From positions 4,528 to 68,527 of the forward strand of contig JANPBQ010000263.1 in the NCBI GenBank assembly GCA_031430555.1: a stretch of DNA of 64,000 nucleotides, read 5' to 3'. The notes below the pieces were generated by a model. It ran no database searches. It saw only the letters and a list, made by a program, of their open reading frames with translations, and had not been told where the DNA came from. Below, piece after piece: positions 40,716 through 47,728 of the stretch (positions are counted from its first letter, which is position 1; each line of letters starts with the position of its first letter). This stretch comes from UKL13-2 sp031430555 (GTDB lineage: Bacteria; Pseudomonadota; Gammaproteobacteria; Burkholderiales; Usitatibacteraceae). Position numbers and translations under genes: made by a program.

Positions 40716-41515
40716 TGAATGCACCGGAACATATGAGCGATGCGTTTGAGATTGCCGGCAAACGCTACGCTTCGCGGCTGCTGGTCGGCACCGGCAAGTA
40801 TCGCGATTTCGCCGAGACCCGCGCGGCCATCGATGCAAGTGGCGCGGAAATTATTACCGTCGCAATCCGCCGCGTAAATATCGGCCAGAACGCGAATGAA
40901 CCCAACTTGCTCGATCACTTGCCGCCGACACAGTTCACGATCTTGCCCAACACCGCCGGCTGCTACAACGCCAAAGACGCCGTGCGCACACTGCGTCTCG
41001 GGCGCGAATTGCTTGATGGCCACGCCTTGGTGAAATTGGAGGTGCTGGCCGACGACGCGACACTTTTTCCCAACATGCCGGAAACTCTGCTCGCCGCGAA
41101 GGAACTCGTCGGCGACGGATTTCAGGTGATGGTCTATTGCACAGATGATCCGATTCAAGCGAAGGCGCTGGAAGAAATCGGCTGCATCGCGGTGATGCCG
41201 CTCGCGTCCCTGATCGGCTCCGGCATGGGCATATTGAATCCATGGAATCTGGAAATCATTCTCGACCGCGCGCGCGTGCCGGTGCTGGTCGATGCCGGCA
41301 TCGGCACCGCGTCCGACGCGGCCATCGCGATGGAAATGGGTTGCGACGGTGTACTGATGAACACCGCGATCGCTAAAGCAAAGCACCCCGTGCTGATGGC
41401 GGGTGCGATGAGAAAAGCGGTGGAGGCGGGGCGCGAAGCGTTTCTCGCGGGCCGCATGCCGAAGAAAATTTATCAGGCGTCGGCGAGTTCGCCGAGCGAG
41501 GGCAAGATTTCGTAA
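40715..41515 (+). CDS. thiG: Thiazole synthase
   Basis: ThiG builds the thiazole phosphate of thiamine from deoxyxylulose phosphate, dehydroglycine and ThiS thiocarboxylate. The 266-aa product is of normal length. Landmarks are SRLLVGTGKYRDF, the Schiff-base lysine in ALVKLEVLADD, PLASLIGSGMGILNP and VPVLVDAGIGTASDAAIAME. The start overlaps thiS by one base. The rest of the thiamine genes (thiC, thiE, thiO/H) are not in the window, so the pathway is dispersed. Confidence 0.96.
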   Translation: MNAPEHMSDAFEIAGKRYASRLLVGTGKYRDFAETRAAIDASGAEIITVAIRRVNIGQNANEPNLLDHLPPTQFTILPNTAGCYNAKDAVRTLRLGRELLDGHALVKLEVLADDATLFPNMPETLLAAKELVGDGFQVMVYCTDDPIQAKALEEIGCIAVMPLASLIGSGMGILNPWNLEIILDRARVPVLVDAGIGTASDAAIAMEMGCDGVLMNTAIAKAKHPVLMAGAMRKAVEAGREAFLAGRMPKKIYQASASSPSEGKIS

Positions 41516-41564
41516 TAACGCCGTTCATTTCGTATGGCCCGCATGAAAATTTCCGGCCAAATCG

Positions 41565-41617
41565 TAGGGCGGACTTGTCCGCCGATTCGACCATCAATGG
41601 CGGACAAGTCCGCCCTA
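41565..41617. repeat. Perfect 19-bp inverted repeat between thiG and the outer-membrane gene
   Basis: TAGGGCGGACTTGTCCGCC (41565-41583) is exactly inverted at 41599-41617, and each arm contains the palindrome GGCGGACAAGTCCGCC-like core. The spacer is 15 bases. It lies between convergent genes, so it may act in termination, but the length and composition are more like a dispersed REP/MITE-like element. Confidence 0.8.
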
Positions 41618-41635
41618 GGGCATTCGTTGGTGTCG

Positions 41636-42238
41636 CTAGAACTTGAGCATCACGCCAAGCGACAAGTGATCTGCCCCCAGATCGCCCAGGCTCGAACCAT
41701 TGAATGCCCGATAGCGTTCGACATCGAAGCGCAGGCCGACGCTGCTGTTGACTTGGTATTGCATGCCAAGCCCCAGCCGACCCGCTGTCACGGCGCGCGA
41801 ACCGGCGCTCGCGAAAAACTCTGGATAGAGTCCGCCGGTGCCTCCGGGTGGAGAACCGGCGCGCAATCTTGCAATTCCGGCGCTCCCCGAAAACGCGAAG
41901 CCCGCCAGAAGCGGCGCGCGACCTTCAAGATCAAGACCATAGGTGCGCGAAATCCGCGACAGCGAATCGCGCTGATCGAACGCCGAATAGCGGCTCACCA
42001 GCGCGAGACTCTGGGAGAACTGATAACCGAGCCGCAATCCATAGCGCACGCGGCGGTCATCAAGCGCGGTGTTGGCGAGGAAAAAACCCGCCGCATCCGC
42101 CTCCGCCGCAACGCTCGGCGCGTAGCGCGACGCGGCGAAATTCAGGCCACCGTAGTACTGCGCGATTGCGCTGCTACTGACGGTCGCGCCGATCATCAAT
42201 GCGGAAAATCCGAACGTGTTGCGAATTGTTGTTTTCAT
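41636..42238 (-). CDS. Outer-membrane beta-barrel protein
   Basis: A 200-aa protein with a signal peptide (MKTTIRNTFGFSALMIG to SSAIAQ) and alternating amphipathic strands such as RVRYGLRLGYQFSQSLALVS, AFSGSAGIARLRAG and GLGMQYQVNSSVGLRFDVE. It ends LSLGVMLKF, an aromatic C-terminus as needed for barrel insertion. It is like OmpA-type eight-strand barrels without the peptidoglycan-binding domain. Function unknown. A GGGA site precedes the chosen ATG. Confidence 0.8.
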   Translation of the reverse strand: MKTTIRNTFGFSALMIGATVSSSAIAQYYGGLNFAASRYAPSVAAEADAAGFFLANTALDDRRVRYGLRLGYQFSQSLALVSRYSAFDQRDSLSRISRTYGLDLEGRAPLLAGFAFSGSAGIARLRAGSPPGGTGGLYPEFFASAGSRAVTAGRLGLGMQYQVNSSVGLRFDVERYRAFNGSSLGDLGADHLSLGVMLKF

Positions 42239-42382
42239 GATCGATCCCTGATGGAATATCATTGAGTCGATATTTCGCGAAAAGTTTCCGGCGAGTCACA
42301 GCATTTCGCCCACAACGACTTTTCAACTCACACGATAGGACGACTCCGGCGGCGTGTCAAATTACCTGCAACCACGCGACAA

Positions 42383-43567
42383 TCACGCCGTGCGCCGCAG
42401 CAGCAGGCCTTTCAAGTAGTCGCCTTCCGGAAAATGGATCGCAACCGGATGATCGATTCCCGGATTGAGGCGCCGTAAAATTTGCGCGTCGATCCCCGCA
42501 TCGAGCGCGGCACCGGCGACGATTTTTTGAAACAGCTCGGCCGATATTCCGCCCGAACACGAGAACGTCATCAAATGCCCGCCCGGCCGCAGCAACTTCA
42601 GGCCTAGCAGGTTGATATCTTTGTATGCGCGCGCAGCCTTCTCCGCATGGTGCGCGGTGGGTGCGAATTTCGGCGGATCGAGAATGACGAGATCAAACGA
42701 TCTCGCAGAATCGCGCAATTTCCGCAATGCCTGAAACACATCGGCCTCGAGCCATTCGGCCTTCGCCGCGTCGAGCCGATTCAAGGCGACATTGCGCTCA
42801 GCCAGCTTCAACGACGGCCCGGAGCTATCGATCGATAAAACCGAATTTGCGCCACCCATCAGCGCCGCAACACTCATCGTGCCGGTGTAGCAAAAACAAT
42901 TGAGCACATCGGTATCTTTCGACATCGCAAGCGTGAGTGCACGGTTATCGCGCTGATCGAGATAAAAACCAGTTTTGTGGCCATGCGCAATATCCACGGC
43001 AATCTGCATGCCGTTTTCTTCGATGACGATTTCGTCGTGCAATGCTGCACCCGCGATCAGGCCTACGCGTGGCGGCAAGCCTTCCAGTTCGCGCACGTCG
43101 GCGTCGGAGCGTTCGTACACCGTTTTGGCACCCGTCGTCGCCATCAACAAACGCGCGAGCAGTTCGCGTTGCGGCTCGATGCCGGCGGTGAGCAATTGCA
43201 TCACGATCACATCGCCATAGCGATCCGCGATCAGGCCTGGCAAGCCATCCGATTCGGCGTGAATCAAGCGCATCGCGCTGGTTTGGGAGGCGAGCGGGCT
43301 TCGTAGTGTGACGGCGCGGCGAATCCGGTCGGCGAAAAAAGCTTCGTCGATTGTGTCCGATTCATTGAACGACAACACGCGCGCGACGATCTGCGATTTC
43401 TCGCTGAACGCGACATACGCAAGAAAGCGTCCGTCGGCGGCTTCGACACGCACCACGTCGCCGGATACCGTTCCGTCGTCGATCGACTTCATTGCGCCGG
43501 AAAATATCCACGGGTGCCGGCGCAGCAACGATTTTTCGCGCCCCGCATTGACGATCAATTTTTTCAT
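42383..43567 (-). CDS. rlmI: 23S rRNA (cytosine-1962-C5)-methyltransferase, RlmI family
   Basis: RlmI methylates C1962 of 23S rRNA. The 394-aa product has an N-terminal PUA domain (RRHPWIFSGAMKSID), central YLDQRDNRALT, SAM-binding VLNCFCYTGTMSVAALMGGA, and the active-site LVILDPPKFAPTAHHAEKA with PPKF followed by LMTFSCSGGISAELF containing the catalytic Cys. An ATG 21 codons upstream is in frame, but MKKLIVNAGREKS is the family start. It diverges from trmB over 47 bases. Homologues are sometimes annotated simply as class I SAM methyltransferases. Confidence 0.9.
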   Translation of the reverse strand: MKKLIVNAGREKSLLRRHPWIFSGAMKSIDDGTVSGDVVRVEAADGRFLAYVAFSEKSQIVARVLSFNESDTIDEAFFADRIRRAVTLRSPLASQTSAMRLIHAESDGLPGLIADRYGDVIVMQLLTAGIEPQRELLARLLMATTGAKTVYERSDADVRELEGLPPRVGLIAGAALHDEIVIEENGMQIAVDIAHGHKTGFYLDQRDNRALTLAMSKDTDVLNCFCYTGTMSVAALMGGANSVLSIDSSGPSLKLAERNVALNRLDAAKAEWLEADVFQALRKLRDSARSFDLVILDPPKFAPTAHHAEKAARAYKDINLLGLKLLRPGGHLMTFSCSGGISAELFQKIVAGAALDAGIDAQILRRLNPGIDHPVAIHFPEGDYLKGLLLRRTA

Positions 43568-43602
43568 TCCGGGATTGTACCGAGCGCGCGGAACATGCAC
43601 CG

Positions 43603-43608
43603 TATAAT
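43603..43608 (+). promoter_or_regulatory. Perfect -10 element just upstream of trmB
   Basis: TATAAT sits only six bases before the trmB ATG, in the 47-bp divergent gap with rlmI. No good -35 is at the normal distance. If used, transcription would start at or next to the ATG, giving an mRNA with almost no leader. Confidence 0.4.
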
Positions 43609-43614
43609 TTCGCC

Positions 43615-44304
43615 ATGAACGACGAATCAAAACTGCACATGCGTCCGATCCGCAGCTTCGTATTGCGCCAGGGACGATTGTCGCCGGCGCAGGCGCGCGC
43701 GCATGAAACGCTCGCGCCGAAGTTCAAGATTGCCTTTGACGCATCGACGATTCTCGACTATCGGCAATTATTCGACAGCGATGCACCGACGGTTATTGAA
43801 ATCGGTTTCGGCATGGGCGAAAGCACGGCGGCGATCGCGGCGATGTTGCCCGAGAAAAATTTCGTCGGCATCGAAGTGCATACGCCGGGTGTCGGTGCAC
43901 TACTGAAGCTGATCGGCGAGAAAAATCTCACCAATGTGCGAATCATCCAGCACGACGCGGTCGAGGTGTTGAAGCACATGATCCCGGATCATTCGCTCGC
44001 GGGTTTGCATATTTTCTTTCCCGATCCGTGGCCGAAAAAGCGCCATCACAAACGACGATTGATTCAGCCAAATTTGGTTGCGCTGCTTGCGCAAAAACTT
44101 GGTCCCAATGGATATTTGCACCTCGCCACCGACTGGGAGGAGTACGCGCAACATATGCTGGAAGTATTGAGCGCCGTACCGGATCTCAAGAATACCGCGG
44201 CCGATTTCGCGCCCCGCCCCGCCTATCGCGGCACATCAGGGTTCGAGCGCAAGGGACTCGCCAAAGGTCACGGCGTGTGGGATCTGGTGTTCACGCGCAC
44301 CTGA
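43615..44304 (+). CDS. trmB: tRNA (guanine-N7-)-methyltransferase
   Basis: TrmB makes m7G46 in the variable loop of tRNAs. The 229-aa product has SAM-binding VIEIGFGMGESTAAIA, the acidic FVGIEVHTPGVG, and the signature HIFFPDPWPKKRHHKRRL used for tRNA binding. The C-terminus has TDWEEYAQHMLEVL and GTSGFERKGLAKGHGVWDL. Length and order are standard. It diverges from rlmI, with the start 47 bases apart. Confidence 0.96.
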   Translation: MNDESKLHMRPIRSFVLRQGRLSPAQARAHETLAPKFKIAFDASTILDYRQLFDSDAPTVIEIGFGMGESTAAIAAMLPEKNFVGIEVHTPGVGALLKLIGEKNLTNVRIIQHDAVEVLKHMIPDHSLAGLHIFFPDPWPKKRHHKRRLIQPNLVALLAQKLGPNGYLHLATDWEEYAQHMLEVLSAVPDLKNTAADFAPRPAYRGTSGFERKGLAKGHGVWDLVFTRT

Positions 44305-44366
44305 AACCAAATCGGTCGCTCGCGAGTAAGATGGATTCACAACGAATTTTTCAGGAGTCACAAAAC

Positions 44367-45062
44367 GTGTCGATCAAACCGTCCCGCCGCACCACGCTGA
44401 AGCAACTTGCCGCCCTCGGCCTGCTCGGCCCCGCCGGCATTTCCGGATTTATTCAAGAAGCGTTGGCAAAGGGTGATTCGCCGGTGGTGTCAGGCATTCA
44501 GTCGCTCACCGGCAGCGCCACCATCAATGGCCGCGACGCGAAAGTCGGCAGCGCGGTCAATCCCGGCGACAAAGTTGCCACCGGCAAAGACAGCCTCGCG
44601 GTGGTGGTCGTCGGCAAGGATGCCTACCTGTTGCGCGACGGCACCAACGTCACATTCGAGCAAAGCAAATCGAGCCCGGGCGTGCTGGAAACAGTATTAA
44701 TTTCAACCGGAAAAGTGCTCTCGGTGTTCGCCAAACGCACCGATGGCGGCGTACGCGTTCGTGCGGCCAATGCAACGATCGGCATTCGCGGCACCGGCTG
44801 CTATATCGAGGTGCAGGAAGCGCGCACCTACTTTTGCCTCTGCTATGGCGAGGCCGCAATCGACGGCGTTGGCATGGCGCAATCGAAAATCATCAAGACC
44901 ACACACCATGAAAGCCCGGTGTGGCTCGATGATCGTGGCGGCGTGATGAAAGTGGAGAACGCCGGCTTCGTGAACCACAACGACAGTGAACTCATCATGC
45001 TTGAAAAGCTCTGCGGGCGCGAACCGCCGTTTGTCGCATTGGGGTTGACGGGCAGATACTAA
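44367..45062 (+). CDS. Tat-exported FecR-like domain protein
   Basis: The 231-aa product has a twin-arginine leader (PSRRTTLKQLAALGLLGPAG) and a FecR-like beta-sandwich segment: VNPGDKVATGKDSLAVVVVG, AYLLRDGTNVTFEQ and IGIRGTGCYIEV. FecR domains usually sit in anti-sigma regulators; here there is no sigma factor and the protein seems soluble and periplasmic, so another role is likely. Cysteines FCLCYG and LCGRE may bind a metal or form disulfides. The start is GTG at 44367 with CAGGAG ten bases upstream; an ATG at 44331 is an alternative. A hairpin repeat begins at its stop. Confidence 0.7.
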   Translation: MSIKPSRRTTLKQLAALGLLGPAGISGFIQEALAKGDSPVVSGIQSLTGSATINGRDAKVGSAVNPGDKVATGKDSLAVVVVGKDAYLLRDGTNVTFEQSKSSPGVLETVLISTGKVLSVFAKRTDGGVRVRAANATIGIRGTGCYIEVQEARTYFCLCYGEAAIDGVGMAQSKIIKTTHHESPVWLDDRGGVMKVENAGFVNHNDSELIMLEKLCGREPPFVALGLTGRY

Positions 45063-45125
45063 AGTCCAGCATTGGTGCGGTGTTTGGCGGCATTTCAAGC
45101 GAAAACGCCCGCCGAATATAGGGTT
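45061..45125. repeat. Hairpin repeat family R, copy B
   Basis: Filling the 63-bp gap between two convergent stop codons, this copy shares AAGTCCAGCATTG and GCGGTGTTTGG with the complement of copy C (54303-54366) and GGTGCGGTGTTT with the complement of copy A (14246-14305). Its own hairpin is less perfect; GGCGG pairs with CCGCC near its middle. It overlaps the last two bases of the FecR-like stop. Confidence 0.65.
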
Positions 45126-45908
45126 TTACGGGCTTTTGCTAGGAAGATTTCCGTAAAATACCCGCGTATCGTACTCAAACGCAACGCGGCCATTCACCGC
45201 GTGCGAGGCGAATATTTCGCGCGCACGCGCCGCCATCGCCTCATGTCGCGCATCGCCGCGACCGGGCATGTATGAAGCAGAATTGAGCCGCCCGATCAAG
45301 CCATCGAAGTCAACGCGTTGCGCATTTTTGAACGTTGCTGCAGTCGGCGGCACGCCAAAGAATGCAGCGAATACGCCCTCGTCCCTCACATTCTTGTGCT
45401 CGATTTCGTTATAGTCGTTGCCGAACTCCTGCAACATTGCTTCGTAATCGCGCAAGAACGGCGTGGAATCAATTCGGCGATCATTCCAGATCAGCACCAC
45501 CCAGCCCGCAGGCTTCAGGATGCGCTGAAATTCGGCACGGGCCTTTGCTTGGTCGAACCAGTGAAATGCTTGCGCGGCGAGAATGAAATCCATCGATTGT
45601 GGCGGCAGACGTGTAGCATCTGAAGTGCCATCGACGCTGGTGAAGCGCGCGAACTCAGCCAGATAGTGCTCGCCGCCTTCGCGCATTTCGCGATTGGGTT
45701 CCACGCCGACCACCGGGTTGCCGTTTTCCAAGAACAATCTAGTGAGAATGCCGGTGCCGGAGCCGATATCGGCAATGACACTTTCGGGCGTGAGGCCGCA
45801 TTTCTCCGCAAGGAGATCGAGAATCTCGGCGGGATAATGCGGGCGGTATTTGATGTAGTCAGCGACGCGCGAGGAGAAGCGCGTGGTGGAATTTTTGGCG
45901 GGCATCAT
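45126..45908 (-). CDS. Class I SAM-dependent methyltransferase
   Basis: A 260-aa cytosolic methyltransferase. It starts MMPAKNSTTRFSSRVADYIK and has motif I VIADIGSGTGILTRLFLENG, the acidic VVGVEPNREMRE, FILAAQAFHWFDQAKA and WVVLIWNDRR. The overall pattern is that of UbiE/YcgJ-type methyltransferases; the substrate is unknown. Two adjacent ATGs (45908 and 45905) can start it. It begins eight bases after the acyl-CoA dehydrogenase stop, so it may be cotranscribed, although it has no clear link to beta-oxidation. The ORF extends upstream into that gene but has no similarity there. Confidence 0.83.
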   Translation of the reverse strand: MMPAKNSTTRFSSRVADYIKYRPHYPAEILDLLAEKCGLTPESVIADIGSGTGILTRLFLENGNPVVGVEPNREMREGGEHYLAEFARFTSVDGTSDATRLPPQSMDFILAAQAFHWFDQAKARAEFQRILKPAGWVVLIWNDRRIDSTPFLRDYEAMLQEFGNDYNEIEHKNVRDEGVFAAFFGVPPTAATFKNAQRVDFDGLIGRLNSASYMPGRGDARHEAMAARAREIFASHAVNGRVAFEYDTRVFYGNLPSKSP

Positions 45909-45916
45909 TGCGCTTT

Positions 45917-47728
45917 CTAAAACCAGCTCACTTTCATATCGAGTGTCGTCGTGTCGATCGACTCCAGCAAATTCAGCATCGGCCGCACCTTGGGCAATTC
46001 CCAGCGGATGAAATATTGGCAGGCCTGCATTTTGCCGCGATAGAAATCGTCGTGGCGGTTCGGTGCCGCCGCAGCAGCGAGTGCTTGGTCGATCCAGATC
46101 CACGCCATTACGATGTGGCCGAATGCTTCCAGATAGATGGAAGCGTTGGCGAGCGTTTTGTTGATGTCGCCGGCGGCGTGAAGATCACGCGTGGTTTCGA
46201 CCAGATGATCGAGCAGACTGAAAACCTCGCCGACCAGCTCGGTGAGATCGCCATCTTCATCCGCCGCATGCAGTGTGGCTTCGATGCGCGACACCAGAAG
46301 CTTGAACGCGGCGCCATCTTGCATCACCACTTTGCGACCGAGCAAATCAAGCCCCTGAATGCCGTGCGTGCCTTCGTGGATCGGATTCAATCGATTGTCG
46401 CGATAGAACTGCTCGACCGGAAAATCGCGCGTGTAGCCGTAGCCGCCGTGTACTTGAATCGCGAGGCTGTTGCCTTCGAGACACCATTGCGAGGGCCAGC
46501 TCTTGGCGATCGGCGTCAGGATATCCAGCAGCAGAGTTGCATCGCGGCGCGTGGATTCCTGTTCGGCGGTTTTTTCATCGTCGACCAATTTCGCACAATA
46601 GAGATTCAGCGCGAGCGCACCTTCGGCATAGGATTTTTGCGCGAGCAGCATGCGCTTCACGTCGGCGTGTTCGATGATCGCAATTTGCGCGGCACTTGGA
46701 TCTTTCGCCAGCGGGTTTCTGCCCTGCGTGCGGTTGCGCGCGTAATCGAGCGAATGCAGGTATCCGGTGTAGCCCAGCATGGTGGCGCCAAGGCCGACGC
46801 CGATGCGCGCTTCGTTCATCATGTGGAACATGCACGCGAGCCCTTTGCCCGCTTCACCGACCAGATAACCGATGGCACCGGCTTGGCCGCCGGGTGTCCA
46901 TTTGCCTTCGCCGAAATTCAGCAGCGTATTCACGGTGCCGCGATAACCCATTTTGTGATTGAGACCGGCCAGCGCGACGTCGTTGCGTTCACCCAGCGTG
47001 CCATCGGGATTAACCAGAAATTTCGGCACGACAAATAGTGAAATGCCTTTGACGCCGGGGATCAATTTGCCATCCGGCGCGGGCAATTTGGCGAGCACCA
47101 GGTGAATGATGTTCTCGGTCAAATCGTGTTCGCCGCCGGAAATCCACATCTTGTTGCCGGTAAGGCGATAAACACCATTGCCATCGGGTTCGGCGCGCGT
47201 CTTGATGTCGGAGAGCGATGAGCCCGCCTGCGGCTCGGACAAACACATGGTGCCGAAGTAGCGCCCGGCGAGCATCGGCTTCACGAACCGCTCGATTTGC
47301 TCCGGCGTGCCGTGCGCGAGCAACAGGTTGGCGTTGCCGATGGTGAGAAACGGGTATCCCGCCGTCGCGACATTGGCACCCATAAACCACGCCAGGCAGG
47401 CTTTTTCGACGACGGTGGGTAGCTGCATGCCACCGAGGTCGTAATCGTGCCCTGCGGCCATCATTCCGGCAGCCGCAAAAGCATCGAGCGCGGGTTTGAT
47501 CTCCGGAATCAGGTGAACTCGTTCGCCATCAAAGTGTGGCTCGTTCAAGTCGGCCTTGCGATTGTGCGGCGCGAACAGGTCGGTGGCGATCTGTTCGCTG
47601 ATTTTCAGCGCCGCATTGAAGGTTTCGCGCGAATGGTCGGCGTAGCGCGGGCGCGCGGTCATGGCTTCGACGTCGAGCCATTCGTAGAGCAGGAATTCGA
47701 TATCGCGGGCGGAGAGAATATTGCTCAT
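45917..47728 (-). CDS. Acyl-CoA dehydrogenase with C-terminal extension
   Basis: A 603-aa FAD-linked dehydrogenase for the first step of fatty-acid beta-oxidation. It belongs to the long type with an N-terminal acyl-CoA_DH_N part (MSNILSARDIEFLLYEWLDV) and a C-terminal extra helical domain. Middle motifs are GTMCLSEPQAGSSLSDIKT, RLTGNKMWISGGEHD, and near residue 430 QVHGGYGYTRDFPVEQFYRD, followed by HEGTHGIQGLDLLGRK where the catalytic Glu lies. The start overlaps the stop of the upstream hydratase/dehydrogenase as ATGA, indicating coupling. Substrate chain length cannot be read. Confidence 0.93.
   Translation of the reverse strand: MSNILSARDIEFLLYEWLDVEAMTARPRYADHSRETFNAALKISEQIATDLFAPHNRKADLNEPHFDGERVHLIPEIKPALDAFAAAGMMAAGHDYDLGGMQLPTVVEKACLAWFMGANVATAGYPFLTIGNANLLLAHGTPEQIERFVKPMLAGRYFGTMCLSEPQAGSSLSDIKTRAEPDGNGVYRLTGNKMWISGGEHDLTENIIHLVLAKLPAPDGKLIPGVKGISLFVVPKFLVNPDGTLGERNDVALAGLNHKMGYRGTVNTLLNFGEGKWTPGGQAGAIGYLVGEAGKGLACMFHMMNEARIGVGLGATMLGYTGYLHSLDYARNRTQGRNPLAKDPSAAQIAIIEHADVKRMLLAQKSYAEGALALNLYCAKLVDDEKTAEQESTRRDATLLLDILTPIAKSWPSQWCLEGNSLAIQVHGGYGYTRDFPVEQFYRDNRLNPIHEGTHGIQGLDLLGRKVVMQDGAAFKLLVSRIEATLHAADEDGDLTELVGEVFSLLDHLVETTRDLHAAGDINKTLANASIYLEAFGHIVMAWIWIDQALAAAAAPNRHDDFYRGKMQACQYFIRWELPKVRPMLNLLESIDTTTLDMKVSWF

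Noticed and set aside
45908..47038. A long plus-strand ORF opposite the acyl-CoA dehydrogenase gene
   Set aside because: Composition is typical of a reverse-frame shadow, and it overlaps a clear FAD-dehydrogenase gene throughout.
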